Assembly: GCA_029561145.1 (NCBI GenBank) | Contig: JAKQJM010000013.1 | Coordinates: 1-64,000, forward strand | Source of the DNA: Pseudomonadota bacterium | GTDB taxonomy: Bacteria; Pseudomonadota; Gammaproteobacteria; Xanthomonadales; Rhodanobacteraceae | Reading direction: 5' to 3' | Length of the DNA stretch: 64,000 nucleotides | In this document: one piece after another, positions 46,338 to 55,695 of the stretch | Numbering within the stretch: the first letter of the stretch is position 1 | How the letters are laid out: every line of letters starts with the position of its first letter | Notes under the pieces: generated by a model | Databases searched by the model: none | Told to the model about the DNA's origin: nothing | What the model saw: the letters and a program-made list of their open reading frames with translations, nothing else | Position numbers and translations under genes: made by a program

Positions 46338-47471
46338 TTAACTTACGAACAGCGCAAGGTAACGTTCGAATACATAGACGCGATCGCGCATCTGGCCCGT
46401 GGTTTCGACCAGAACTCCTAGGCGCTCCAAATCTTTGATCAGTGCGTAAGCGGTTGGTTTGGAAACAGAAAGTTCGCGCTCGAGCTCGCTCGGAAGAAGC
46501 ACCGGTCGACGATAAAGTACGCCGAGCGCGGCACGTCCATTTGGCGCGCGCCTCCCCAGCGAAAGAACGGTGTGCTCAACATCGGTGCGCAGCGCCAGGA
46601 TCTGCTGGAACACGTCGCGCCCTTTGCCAGCGGTCTCGGCCATACCACGCAGAAAAAAGCGTACCCAGTGGATCAGATCGTTGGATGCGCGCACGCGTGT
46701 CAGCGCGTCGTAGTAACTGCCGCGGTTGCGCTCGAAAAAATCGGACAGGTACAGCGACGGCTTGGCGAGCAGGCCGTGGCTTACGAGGTAGAGCGGGATG
46801 AGCAAGCGGCCGATGCGACCATTGCCATCGAGAAACGGATGGATAGTCTCGAACTGGTAGTGACTGATCGCGATGCGAACCAAGTGCGGGACCGTGACGC
46901 GATCGTTGTGCCAGAACTGTTCGAGATCCCCCATCAGCGCGGGCACGCCTTCGTGATGCGGCGGAATGAATGCGGCATCGGCAAGACCGGAGCCGCCGAT
47001 CCAGTTCTGACTGGTGCGAAATTCCCCCGGAAGCTTGTGCTCGCCGCGAACGCCGCGCATGAGGGTCGCATGTGCCTGCTTGAGCAGACGATTGGATAAC
47101 GGCAAGCTCTTGAGCCCCTCGATGGCCATGTTGACCGCATCGATGTAATTGCGCACCTCGCGCCAGTCGTCGCGATTCTCCGGCCGGATATGGTCTTCCG
47201 GAAGCAGCGCATCATTGACGCCGGTCTGGGTCCCTTCGATACGGCTGGAGGTCTGCGCTTCCTTGACGACATGCATCTGGATGAACAGATCTATATCCGG
47301 GACGATCAGCGAAAACGCATTGAGTTCGCCCAGGGCACGATTCGCCGATTCAAGGAGCAGATTGGTCGTGGAATCTTCCCAAGTCCAATCGTGGTTGACC
47401 GTCACGGGCTCGAAGCTCTTGTACTGGAAACGCTGGTGCCAGCGCCCGGCCTTGAACGATTCGAACTTCAT
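46338..47471 (-). CDS. Fic family protein (class II, self-inhibited type)
   Basis: 377 residues. The Fic motif HPFLDGNGRIGRLLIPL carries the catalytic His and the GNGR anion hole, and an N-terminal Fic_N region holds SSRIEGT, the inhibitory (S/T)xxxE(G/N) helix that blocks ATP until relieved. Fic proteins transfer AMP or related groups to target Tyr, Ser or Thr. A C-terminal winged helix (LPSELERELSVSKPTAYALIKDLERLGVL) suggests DNA binding or autoregulation. Its start overlaps the res stop (ATGA), and mod begins 82 bases after its end. Confidence 0.9.
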   Translation of the reverse strand: MKFESFKAGRWHQRFQYKSFEPVTVNHDWTWEDSTTNLLLESANRALGELNAFSLIVPDIDLFIQMHVVKEAQTSSRIEGTQTGVNDALLPEDHIRPENRDDWREVRNYIDAVNMAIEGLKSLPLSNRLLKQAHATLMRGVRGEHKLPGEFRTSQNWIGGSGLADAAFIPPHHEGVPALMGDLEQFWHNDRVTVPHLVRIAISHYQFETIHPFLDGNGRIGRLLIPLYLVSHGLLAKPSLYLSDFFERNRGSYYDALTRVRASNDLIHWVRFFLRGMAETAGKGRDVFQQILALRTDVEHTVLSLGRRAPNGRAALGVLYRRPVLLPSELERELSVSKPTAYALIKDLERLGVLVETTGQMRDRVYVFERYLALFVS

Positions 47472-50400
47472 GGCAGCACCCGGCCAATCATCCGCTCAAA
47501 CTCTGCCTCGACTTTCTTCGCGAAATCGTCCTCAATCTGCCAGACATCGGTGAATTCGGCGAATGCCCAGCGGCCGTGGCTGCCGAGATGGTTGACGCCC
47601 GGCACCCAGTAGGTGTCCATCGTCGACTTCTTCTCTTTCGCATCTTCGCCACGGAACCCCTTGATCTCGACAACGAGATTGAGAAGGTCTTGCTGCCCAT
47701 CGTCCACCTGCACGATGTAGTCGGGTCGATAGATGCGCATCTGCGAACCGAAGCGGTACGGCACTTCGAAGCCAAGATTGTGGTTCTTCACATAGGCACG
47801 CACGCGGGGATGCGCTTCGGCGACCCGACAGAATTCACCCTCCCAATCACTGTCGAGAATCGCCCAGTTGATCTGGCAGCGGCGCGAATCGGTTTCCCAG
47901 CGATCCGTCTTCGATGTATTGAAACTCACATGCGTCGTGGAGCCAATCGGGTTATACGGATCCAGCATCGCCTTAATCGGGCGGCGCCCACGTTCGGCAC
48001 GCGTGATGGCCGCAGTGATGCGCTCACACGCCATATCGGCCAGCTCCTGGTACATGAGCTGCGCCGGATACGTTCCTCCCTTGCATTCGAGACAGGTGTC
48101 GAGCCATTGTTTCGTTATGCGCTTGAGCTGGCCAAACAGGTTGAGCCGCGCTTCCTCGTTCGGATCGCGCCATTTTGTGTAGAGCAGCCGCTGCGTGAGG
48201 TGAAACAATAACGTCGAGGCGCGCATGTCACCGGTGTGGACGAGATTGAGGTCAACGCCTTCCCCGATAATGCCGGAGTTTTTGGTAACCGAAGGGCCTA
48301 CCAGTCCAGGCGTGAGCGTGAGTACCGAGTCGTCGTTGAAATCCGCGGTGAGGCGGTCTTCAGGCAGTTCAACTCGGTAGCCAAGCACTCGCGGGAAGCG
48401 AATCTCCAGCGCATCGCGATCTGGCCGAATCGCCTTGACCTGCACGGTATCGCGTGGCGGCTGCGGCGGCGACACGACGGGTTTTGCCGTGAAATCGAAT
48501 GGAATGCCGAGCACGTCGGCGTATTCGACATCGAACAGACCTTCCGCATTGAGCTCATAGGACTGTCGGCGTAAGGCACGGCCGATGACTTGCTCACATA
48601 ACAGTTGCGTTCCGAACGCGCGCACACCGAGCACGTGGGTGACGGTGCTCGCGTCCCAACCCTCTGTGAGCATCGCGACGGATACGACGCATCGAATTGA
48701 CTCACCGAGTCGGCCCTGCTTACCGACTGTATTCATCACCTCGCGCAGAAGATCCTGATCGGTCACAGTGTCCGCAGAACGTGGATCGCCACTGCGCTCA
48801 ACAATTTCTCGACGGAAGCGTTCGATCTCGTCGCTTGCCATGGCGCGGAAGCCTGTATCAAGCGCGTCGCCTGATTCGAGTTGTTGGCTGTCGATCAGCA
48901 GCGTGCGCGGCCGCGCGATAGGATCGCCGTGCTCGTTGTAGTTGCGAAACAATTCGAGTCGACCGTTAACGAGGATGGTCGTACCGTCTTCGTTCTCTCG
49001 CGTGAACCCGGAAATATAGTCGTAGACGAGTTTCGAGGTCGCGGTGTTGTTGCAGACAATGATGAAGCATGGCGGCACGCGAATGCCGGCCTTCATCCAA
49101 AGGTCGAATGTTTGCGCGTAGTGTCCGTAGAGCGCTTCGAGTGCGGTCTGCAGCTCGACCGGAATGCTGAGAGGGTCGAGCTGTGCACCCTTGCCGCGGC
49201 CCTTCTTCGGCATCTTCTTGCCGATGTGCTTCCACAACTCGCGAAACTTCGGCATGTCGTTGCCGGGAATATTGTCCGCAACCGGCACGCGCGGCAGCTT
49301 GACGATGCCACACTCGATCGCGTCCATCAGCGAGAAGTCGCTCATCGTCCATGGAAACAATGTGCCCTCCGCGTATCCGGAACCACTGAGGAAGAACGGC
49401 GTTGCGGACAGATCCAGAACGCGGTTGACCCCGAGCTTGCGGTTGACCGCTTCGAGGCCCGAGATCCACAACCGCGCAGCCTCGCGGTTTTCCTGCGCTT
49501 CCTTCTTCTCGTCACCTTTGAGTTCGCTTTCCTCATCGGAGGCGCTTGGCTTCTCGCGATAGCAATGGTGCGCTTCGTCGTTGATGACGAGGATGTTCTT
49601 CATGCCCATAAGATCGGGCATGACACGCTGGATCATCTGGCCCTCGGTCTCGATCGTTTCGAGCTCGGCACCACCGCGGCCTTGCAGCAGGAGTCGCCCA
49701 CCTTTCGAAAGCTCCAGCCGCTCGCGCAATTTGAATGCGTGATAGTTGGTGATCACGATCTTGGCGCGGTCGAGATCTCCCATCATGTCGGAAGGAACGA
49801 GCTCACGATCCTTGTAGTAGCTGTCCGGATCATTCGGCTGCAGAACACGTAGTCGATCGCGGATCGTGATTCCAGGTGCGACGATCAGAAACCCGCGCGT
49901 GAATCGTTTGCTGGTTGATCGACGCACCGCGTTGACGGTTTGCCAGGCAATAAGCATCGCCATGACCGTGGTTTTGCCGGCGCCAGTCGCGAGTTTTAGC
50001 GCCAGACGCATCAGCTCAGGGTTGGCGTCGTTATTGGCGTTCGCAAGGTTCTCGAGAATGGCCTGACCGGCCTTGCCCGCATTCGGGGCAACCTCGGTCA
50101 ACCAGATTGCGGTTTCCGCAGCTTCGAGTTGACAGAAAAACGGACGCGCACCGCTGAATTTGTGATGGCGCCAGTGTTGCAGGAGCCGCGCCGTCTCGGG
50201 CGTGACGTGCCACTGGTTCGGATCGGCAACTCGACGCCACTGATCAACCTGCTGGCGGACCGCATTGATGACCGCAGTGTGGTCATAGCGTTGCGCATCG
50301 GTCGAAAGGCCCTTGCCCTCATCGAACGGCAGTGAGGGCTGGACCGCCTTACCCGTCTGCTTTCTGGGCTTCGGGATCGGCGTGATGAACTCGGCACGAC

Positions 50401-50518
50401 GACGCGTGGGGAGGATCTGCTGCGTCGGCTGACCCGTTCCATCGAGCTCCCAGTGCCGCGCGGGGTACTCGTACGGCGAGTTGAGAATTGGCCGGTCGAA
50501 GAAGGGGTTATCGGTCAT
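47468..50518 (-). CDS. res: Type III restriction enzyme subunit (Res)
   Basis: 1016 residues from the ATG at 50518. An SF2 helicase/translocase: Walker A LATGAGKTTVMAMLIAW near residue 170, DEAH box VINDEAHHCYREK near 300, and motif VI VIGRALRRQSYEL near 690. A C-terminal PD-(D/E)xK-type nuclease is visible as YRPDYIVQVDDGQQD…VVEIKGFRGED. It resembles the BPTD_3080-type restriction proteins. Paired with the downstream Mod it should cut unmodified DNA after ATP-driven communication between sites. Confidence 0.92.
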   Translation of the reverse strand: MTDNPFFDRPILNSPYEYPARHWELDGTGQPTQQILPTRRRAEFITPIPKPRKQTGKAVQPSLPFDEGKGLSTDAQRYDHTAVINAVRQQVDQWRRVADPNQWHVTPETARLLQHWRHHKFSGARPFFCQLEAAETAIWLTEVAPNAGKAGQAILENLANANNDANPELMRLALKLATGAGKTTVMAMLIAWQTVNAVRRSTSKRFTRGFLIVAPGITIRDRLRVLQPNDPDSYYKDRELVPSDMMGDLDRAKIVITNYHAFKLRERLELSKGGRLLLQGRGGAELETIETEGQMIQRVMPDLMGMKNILVINDEAHHCYREKPSASDEESELKGDEKKEAQENREAARLWISGLEAVNRKLGVNRVLDLSATPFFLSGSGYAEGTLFPWTMSDFSLMDAIECGIVKLPRVPVADNIPGNDMPKFRELWKHIGKKMPKKGRGKGAQLDPLSIPVELQTALEALYGHYAQTFDLWMKAGIRVPPCFIIVCNNTATSKLVYDYISGFTRENEDGTTILVNGRLELFRNYNEHGDPIARPRTLLIDSQQLESGDALDTGFRAMASDEIERFRREIVERSGDPRSADTVTDQDLLREVMNTVGKQGRLGESIRCVVSVAMLTEGWDASTVTHVLGVRAFGTQLLCEQVIGRALRRQSYELNAEGLFDVEYADVLGIPFDFTAKPVVSPPQPPRDTVQVKAIRPDRDALEIRFPRVLGYRVELPEDRLTADFNDDSVLTLTPGLVGPSVTKNSGIIGEGVDLNLVHTGDMRASTLLFHLTQRLLYTKWRDPNEEARLNLFGQLKRITKQWLDTCLECKGGTYPAQLMYQELADMACERITAAITRAERGRRPIKAMLDPYNPIGSTTHVSFNTSKTDRWETDSRRCQINWAILDSDWEGEFCRVAEAHPRVRAYVKNHNLGFEVPYRFGSQMRIYRPDYIVQVDDGQQDLLNLVVEIKGFRGEDAKEKKSTMDTYWVPGVNHLGSHGRWAFAEFTDVWQIEDDFAKKVEAEFERMIGRVLP

Positions 50519-50636
50519 GCGTGTGCATCTCTCTGGCTCGCATCGCATCGAGTCTCCGAGTGGACAAACTGTGCGAAACGTCGCACGACCCAGTCCGTGC
50601 CGTCCGATTGCGCACGCATAACCAGCCCCTGGCGAT

Positions 50637-51023
50637 TCATCTGCATTTGCCCACCAAACAACGCGTCATTGTCATCTTTCGGTTCGCGGCCCATACCCCC
50701 AGATCCGATGCGCTTCGGCTACAGACTTTGAAGTAATCGCCCGTGGTGTAGTTCTTCCTCTTGGGTGTCCACATCGACTTGTGAATCGCACGATGAATCA
50801 TCGGATACATCGACATCACGCAGGCCTTGTCGCAATTGACAACGTAGCCATCCTGATTCGCATGCACCCACGTCAGATAGGCATCCTCGTCGTCCCAGAA
50901 CAACGTGCACCCGGCTGGGTCGTTCGCCATCAAGCGACTCAACAATTTGTTGCCCTGTGAACCGATGCTGTCGTCAGAACGTTCGGCTAGCCTACGGACG
51001 GTATTGGAATTCGAACTCCTCAT
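50637..51023 (-). CDS. Small hypothetical protein downstream of the integrase
   Basis: 128 residues. The ATG at 51023 is preceded by GGAGAAG, which decides the start over an upstream ATG at 51077. The region FWDDEDAYLTWVHANQDGYVVNCDKACV…MIHRAIHKSMW…DYFKVCS follows a pattern I recall from unnamed proteins and extensions (GYVVN, then HRA, then KVC), but I cannot name the domain. Same strand as the integrase, 235 bases after it. Confidence 0.6.
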   Translation of the reverse strand: MRSSNSNTVRRLAERSDDSIGSQGNKLLSRLMANDPAGCTLFWDDEDAYLTWVHANQDGYVVNCDKACVMSMYPMIHRAIHKSMWTPKRKNYTTGDYFKVCSRSASDLGVWAANRKMTMTRCLVGKCR

Positions 51024-51257
51024 GTCTTCTCCAGATCCCTGAATATCGTCGAATCCAAGCTGCTGCATTGCGAGCATATCTCACGAAAGCCCCGTTTTGA
51101 TGGTCAGCAGGCTGTTGATACTTCCCTCGAAACGTTCGAGCCCACCTTTCGCAACCGACCTTCGCCCAGGTTCCTTTCGACAAACAGGGACAACATCACC
51201 CTCTGGGATATCCAGGTCAGTTCGCTCGCGCGGACTTTTGCCGTGAGCAACGCATAG

Positions 51258-52343
51258 TCAACTGCGTGCCGCGTCGATCAGTGTCCGAATGGCTGCCTCG
51301 AGCTTCGGGTCGGACTTCGACTCACCGAGCTTCTCCAGAATTTCGCCCTGGCGACGCTCGCTGACAGTGCCGTAGCTGCTCAACGTAGTCATGACGTGCT
51401 CATGGCCGAAGTTCTGACTCCAGGCCTTGAACTCTTCGGGGGTCTGACAGATCGACATGCCGTAGCGAGTGAGTGTGCTCCTGAAGCTGTGAGGATTGAA
51501 GTACTGAAGTCCGGACTTCTTGCATGCTCTGCGAAAGATGTCGCGAATCGGTCTCGCATTGGCCCAGTGCCTTCGCTCCAGTCGGCCGGTGCCGAAGCAA
51601 AAATCGGCTTCCTGATGGGACTTGGTGGCCGGAAACAGTGGGTCGTCGTCTCCCCAGTCCCGCACGTTCCTCAGGAATTTCACCCAGTCCACGAAGATTT
51701 CATACAGAGTCTTGTCGACCGGGAATATGAAGGTCGTGAACGATTTGGCCAACTTTGTGGCCACCTCTCGGGCGTCCTGAAAGATGCAGCGCCTTTCCTC
51801 GTCGTAGTGCCTGAGCTTGAACGTGCGGATGGCCGCATCTCTGGCTCCTGTGAGCGCCGTAAAAGCAATTACCGCTCGATTTCGCTTGTCGACATCGGTC
51901 GCGACTGGCATGGCACGGACGATTGCCAGAATCTCGCTCATTTCAGGGCCGATCAGTACTCGTCTTGCCGTAGCAATTCGAGCGTCGCTCGAAGAGCTGT
52001 TCAGGTACTCGGAGTCGGAATACTTGATCTTCGATCGGTAACCAGGCTGCATGGATAGCCACTGGATGAACCGCTTCACGAATCCGAAGGTCGTGTAGGC
52101 GGTTGATCTACTGAGCGGCTCGGCCGTGACGGGGTGCGCGCGCTCAAGGACGGACTTCTTGAACTGGGCCGCCAGTTCCGGGGAATACGACCTGAAGTCT
52201 GCCCACTCGGTGAAGGATTCGTAGCTGGCGATCGCTGACGCCGCGGCGTCCACCGTCGATTCGCTGTGACCCTTGGCCTCTTTCAGAAACGCAAAGTAGT
52301 CGCGCTTGATGCGTTCGTTGCCGGGATGATGTTGCTTGGACAT
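51258..52343 (-). CDS. Tyrosine recombinase (integrase)
   Basis: 361 residues from the ATG at 52343, preceded by GGAAGGAGCG. The catalytic set of tyrosine recombinases is visible: Arg in LTGARDAAIRTFKLRHY, HSFRSTLTRYG (HxxR), His in FGHEHVMTTLSSYG and the final Tyr in that segment. An N-terminal SAM-like core-binding domain covers about residues 10–110. It begins one base after the stop of the zinc-ribbon regulator gene. It may mobilise this module rather than the whole island. Confidence 0.88.
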   Translation of the reverse strand: MSKQHHPGNERIKRDYFAFLKEAKGHSESTVDAAASAIASYESFTEWADFRSYSPELAAQFKKSVLERAHPVTAEPLSRSTAYTTFGFVKRFIQWLSMQPGYRSKIKYSDSEYLNSSSSDARIATARRVLIGPEMSEILAIVRAMPVATDVDKRNRAVIAFTALTGARDAAIRTFKLRHYDEERRCIFQDAREVATKLAKSFTTFIFPVDKTLYEIFVDWVKFLRNVRDWGDDDPLFPATKSHQEADFCFGTGRLERRHWANARPIRDIFRRACKKSGLQYFNPHSFRSTLTRYGMSICQTPEEFKAWSQNFGHEHVMTTLSSYGTVSERRQGEILEKLGESKSDPKLEAAIRTLIDAARS

Positions 52344-52344
52344 G

Positions 52345-52827
52345 TCAGTTCGCTCCTTCCGGAAAGTCATCATTTGTGAGGGATTCGCTTCCATCGACTA
52401 TGTCCGGCGAAGCGTTCGTCATTGATACGTCGAGATGGAGCCGGACTTCAATGAGCTTCCTCAAGCTGCAGGCCTGGAACATGGGCGTTCCGCATTGGCC
52501 ACACCTGCCTAGCAACATTCCGGTTGTGGCCCCTTTGGGGCGATATGTCGCAGACCGACCAATCGGAACACGTGGGGAATTGCATCGCATGCAGAACAAT
52601 TGTCCAGGCCCACATCGTTGCTTGCGGCGGCCGCGCATCTGAATCAGGAAGGGCTGCAAGTTTCGGCCAAGAATCAGAGTCAGCCCTTCGTCTTCACAAA
52701 CTGTCAGTCCGGACTTGATCCAGCGATAGACGGTATGGGACGTCACGCCACACGCTGAGGCTGCTTCAGGCACGAGGTAGCTGCGATGCTTCTTGATCAA
52801 GCGTGGATTGAAATGGAAGGCGGCCAT
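52345..52827 (-). CDS. HTH and zinc-ribbon protein upstream of the integrase
   Basis: 160 residues. Residues about 15–50 look like a MerR/excisionase-type helix-turn-helix (YLVPEAASACGVTSHTVYRWIKSGL). Residues about 78–125 hold two CxxC pairs (FCMRCNSP and GRCGQCGTP), a likely zinc ribbon. This is probably a recombination directionality or regulatory factor. It sits between an AlpA-like gene and the integrase, nearly overlapping both. Confidence 0.7.
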   Translation of the reverse strand: MAAFHFNPRLIKKHRSYLVPEAASACGVTSHTVYRWIKSGLTVCEDEGLTLILGRNLQPFLIQMRGRRKQRCGPGQLFCMRCNSPRVPIGRSATYRPKGATTGMLLGRCGQCGTPMFQACSLRKLIEVRLHLDVSMTNASPDIVDGSESLTNDDFPEGAN

Positions 52828-52830
52828 GGA

Positions 52831-53409
52831 TCACCTCGCTCCCGTCGACGGCTTGCCGGATACCGGGTGTTTCCGGCTCGCTGCCACCCGATCGAGAATC
52901 CATGCATTGACCTCCGATTCGAGCCAAGCAACGGTATTCGTAGACAGCTGGATGGCGGGAGGGAAGTCCTTCTCAGCAATCAGCCGGTAAAGCGAGCTCC
53001 GACTTAGTCCGGTAAGGCGCTGGACCTCGCGACGCCGGATGAAGCGCTCTGAACCCGTGATGTCCGCTGCTGAGTTGGTGCGCGACCTCTTGGCTTTCGG
53101 CGCAGCCACGCGATTTGATCGATGGTTGGCCGGGCCGGATGCAATGGGATCGGCAGAAGCGGGCGCCGCGTCACAAATACCCTGAGGAACGGGCGGGGCC
53201 GAATGGAATCTCCCGGATTTTGCTGCCTGCGAGTGAAGGTCGCTGGAGCCTCTAGCGTCAAGGATGCTTGTGGCGGGCACCGCTGACACGGTCGTGGACT
53301 GATCAAGACAAGGTGGGGACTTGCCTGGCGATGGCTCTATCGGATCAGGCTGGCGGCATTGTGCCGCCAGCAGATCACCATGGACTTCGTTGGAACATCT
53401 GGATTGCAT
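52831..53409 (-). CDS. AlpA-family regulator with long N-terminal extension
   Basis: 192 residues. The C-terminal 65 (FIRRREVQRLTGLSRSSLYRLIAEKDFPPAIQLSTNTVAW…EVNAWI) are a clear AlpA/Cox-type helix-turn-helix, which in islands and prophages activates or directs excision. The first 120 residues are Pro/Ser/Ala-rich and probably disordered, so an internal start is possible. It is followed within four bases by the zinc-ribbon gene. Confidence 0.75.
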   Translation of the reverse strand: MQSRCSNEVHGDLLAAQCRQPDPIEPSPGKSPPCLDQSTTVSAVPATSILDARGSSDLHSQAAKSGRFHSAPPVPQGICDAAPASADPIASGPANHRSNRVAAPKAKRSRTNSAADITGSERFIRRREVQRLTGLSRSSLYRLIAEKDFPPAIQLSTNTVAWLESEVNAWILDRVAASRKHPVSGKPSTGAR

Positions 53410-53501
53410 CGTGGCCGTCCTGTGATCCGCCGGGATTGGCGGGGACGACTACGTATTCTCTGCACACAATTTTCGCTTACCAAATGAAATCGCAGTTGTG
53501 T

Positions 53502-54008
53502 TCACGTCCGGCCGAATCGCGCATGGAGATTCAGCCGCCTTGCCGACTCCATATTCCAAAAATTCTCCAGCGCTCTGGCGAGCTGGGCCCTAAGATCGAG
53601 AATGTCTCGGTGACTTTCATCAAGCGACCCTGGCAGCCGTACATGGTCCGTGCCAGTCGTCATCCGGATGTTTTCATTGATGCTGACGCTGAAAACCCTC
53701 CCCTCAACAGGCAAGTCGTTGAACAACTCTCCAAAAAGACGCGTGGCCCAACGACGAATTTCATGGGCCGTGTAGCCCCCGTCGGCAGATGTCTCGATGC
53801 CTCCAGTGACAAAATCAGTTCCCTTCGCCTCAGCCCGCTTTAGCTTCATGGCGATCCGGTTTTTGGCTCCCCTCGGCGAATCATGTTTGTCCATCGTCCG
53901 GGTAGCAACCAGCGCGGCAGCTTCCGCACGAGTCAGTAGACATTTTGCCCCCTCAGCCTGAATTCGCTGCATCAGGGCATCTAAATCAACAGATTTGTTT
54001 CTCTTCAT
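53502..54008 (-). CDS. Hypothetical protein of the integrase module
   Basis: 168 residues, soluble, charged, no recognised domain. The N-terminal part (LLTRAEAAALVATRTMDKHDSPRGAKNRIAMKLKRA) could hold a helical DNA-binding segment. The start overlaps the stop of a short upstream gene (ATGA), and the next gene follows in the same direction after 92 bases. Confidence 0.6.
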   Translation of the reverse strand: MKRNKSVDLDALMQRIQAEGAKCLLTRAEAAALVATRTMDKHDSPRGAKNRIAMKLKRAEAKGTDFVTGGIETSADGGYTAHEIRRWATRLFGELFNDLPVEGRVFSVSINENIRMTTGTDHVRLPGSLDESHRDILDLRAQLARALENFWNMESARRLNLHARFGRT

Positions 54009-54196
54009 GATCCCGTCTCCTTAAATCCGAAGTAAAAACCGCCCGCCAGCATCTCGTGGAGATAGGCTTCGAACGTGCCCTGCTCCACTGCCGACAAGAC
54101 AATTGGCGCAGTACCCGGTATCACGGGCTGAGAACGCTCCCAGATTGTCTCTATTCGACTAAGGTGGTTCCATCCCAATCGAGCCCATCCGCACAA
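54005..54196 (-). CDS. Small hypothetical protein, first gene of the integrase module
   Basis: 63 residues (VEQGTFEAYLHEMLAGGFYFGFKETG at the C-terminal end). No known domain. Four-base overlap with the following gene is the main support. The true start could be an internal codon. Confidence 0.4.
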   Translation of the reverse strand: MCGWARLGWNHLSRIETIWERSQPVIPGTAPIVLSAVEQGTFEAYLHEMLAGGFYFGFKETGS

Positions 54197-54329
54197 GGGC
54201 GGATGGATTCAATGCGAGCCCACGAGGGCCAAGGGACGCGCGCTTTGGCGCATCTCCTCTTCCTAGATGCACTCATGGAGTCGATTAGGTTGACTCAAGA
54301 CGATCACGAAGTTGAATGAAAAATGGTTC

Positions 54330-54387
54330 GTCCACTCAAAGCCGTTCCAGACGCCAGAAGTGGACGTATCATTCAGGCGTGTTATGT
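54330..54387 (+). repeat. Cassette-like repeat element, copy 1
   Basis: A hairpin GTCCACT (54330–54336) with AGTGGAC (54359–54365), then GTA, 12 bases and GTTATGT at 54381. Outside it, TGAATGA (54314–54320) pairs with TCATTCA (54369–54375). The same layout recurs at 56386. It resembles an integron attC site but lacks a canonical R'' box. Confidence 0.45.
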
Positions 54388-54401
54388 GCCGACGCCTCCC
54401 T

Positions 54402-54404
54402 CTC
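54402..54404. repeat. Target-site duplication CTC, left copy
   Basis: CTC immediately left of the IS left end, matching CTC at 55735–55737. Confidence 0.75.
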
Positions 54405-54433
54405 TGAATCGCCCCGGGATTCGTGGAGGCTCC
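54405..54433 (+). repeat. IS left terminal inverted repeat
   Basis: The first 14 bases (TGAATCGCCCCGGG) are identical to the complement of the right end; the remainder matches with a few mismatches. Confidence 0.9.
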
Positions 54434-54454
54434 AACTCTTGAGAGAATGGAGCG

Positions 54455-54778
54455 ATGAACAAGACGAAGAAGTTTTCCCGGGAAGTGCGCGAGCGAGCGG
54501 TACGGATGGTACTGGAGCAGCGCAGCGAGTATCCGACGCTATGGGCGGCGGTGACGTCGATGGCACCCAAGATCGGCTGCGTGCCTCAGACGTTGCTGTC
54601 ATGGGTGCAGCGGCATGAGATCGACACCGGCCAGCGGGCGGGCGTGACGACGGCGGAAGCGCAGCGGGTCAAGGAGCTGGAGCGCGAGAACAAGGAGCTG
54701 CGCCGGGCGAACGAGATCCTGAAGCTGGCCAGCGCGTTTTTCGCCCAGGCGGAGCTCGACCGCCGTTTCAAATCCTGA
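54455..54778 (+). CDS. IS3-family transposase OrfA
   Basis: 107 residues with the helix-turn-helix of IS3 OrfA ([14 protein letters not shown], then [15 protein letters not shown]) and a leucine-zipper-type coiled coil ([20 protein letters not shown]). It binds the IS ends and, fused to OrfB by frameshifting, forms the active transposase. The run TTTTTC at 54737–54742 is in the right place and frame to be the −1 slip site; from there the OrfB frame is open to 55695. Confidence 0.93.
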   Translation: MNKTKKFSREVRERAVRMVLEQRSEYPTLWAAVTSMAPKIGCVPQTLLSWVQRHEIDTGQRAGVTTAEAQRVKELERENKELRRANEILKLASAFFAQAELDRRFKS

Positions 54779-54786
54779 GGAAGTTC

Positions 54787-55695
54787 GTGGACACGCACCG
54801 TGGCACGTTCGGGGTCGAGCCGATCTGCAGCGTTTTGCAGATTGCCCCGTCGGGTTATCGCCGGCATGCGTCGCGTGAACGCGAGCCGGAACGGCGCAGT
54901 GCGCGGGCGAAGCGGGATGCCTGCCTGATGCCCGAGGTCCAGCGCGTGTGGCGAGCGAATCTGCAGGTGTACGGCGCGGACAAGGTCTGGCGCCAGTTGC
55001 AGCGCGAGCGCATTGCGGTGGCACGTTGTACGGTCGAGCGGTTGATGCGCACGCTGGGTATTGAAGGCGTGCGGCGTGGCAAGGTGGTGCTCACCACGAT
55101 CAGCGACAAGGCGCTGCCGTGCCCGCAAGACAAGGTCAACCGCCAGTTCCGCGCCGATCGCCCGAACCAGCTGTGGGTGTCGGACTTCACCTACGTCTCG
55201 ACGTGGCAGGGATGGCTGTATGTCGCTTTCGTGATCGACGTGTTCGCCCGCCGCATCGTGGGCTGGCGCGTGAGCGAATCCATGCGCACCGACTTCGTGC
55301 TCGATGCGCTGGAGCAGGCGCTGCACGCGCGTCAGCCCGAGCGTGACGGCGCATTGATCCATCACAGCGACAGGGGTTCGCAATACGTGTCCATCCGCTA
55401 CAGCGAACGCCTGGTCGAAGCCGGTATTGAACCCTCGGTCGGCAGCCGCGGCGACAGCTACGACAATGCGCTCGCCGAAACCATCAATGGCCTCTACAAG
55501 GCCGAACTGATCCATCGTCGCGCACCGTGGAAGACCAGGGCCGCGGTGGAACTGGCGACGTTGGAGTGGGTGGCCTGGTTCAACACCCAGCGACTGCTCG
55601 AACCGATCGGCTATATCCCGCCTGCTGAAGCCGAGGCAAACTACTACCGGCAACTGGCCGAGCAGTCATCACCGGCCGTTGCCGAGATGGCGTGA
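54787..55695 (+). CDS. IS3-family transposase OrfB (DDE catalytic domain)
   Basis: 302 residues from the GTG at 54787, but normally made as an OrfAB fusion by −1 frameshifting; the frame is open upstream ([25 protein letters not shown]). The integrase core is complete: Asp in LWVSDFTYVSTWQGWLYVAF, Asp in LIHHSDRGSQYVS and Glu in SYDNALAETINGLYK. This supports a functional element. Confidence 0.94.
   Translation: MDTHRGTFGVEPICSVLQIAPSGYRRHASREREPERRSARAKRDACLMPEVQRVWRANLQVYGADKVWRQLQRERIAVARCTVERLMRTLGIEGVRRGKVVLTTISDKALPCPQDKVNRQFRADRPNQLWVSDFTYVSTWQGWLYVAFVIDVFARRIVGWRVSESMRTDFVLDALEQALHARQPERDGALIHHSDRGSQYVSIRYSERLVEAGIEPSVGSRGDSYDNALAETINGLYKAELIHRRAPWKTRAAVELATLEWVAWFNTQRLLEPIGYIPPAEAEANYYRQLAEQSSPAVAEMA

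Noticed and set aside
54056-54319. Plus-strand frame ending just before the first cassette-like repeat
   Set aside because: Most of it is antisense to a small minus-strand gene. Its last 30 codons look protein-like and could be the end of a lost cassette gene, but the evidence is too thin to call.
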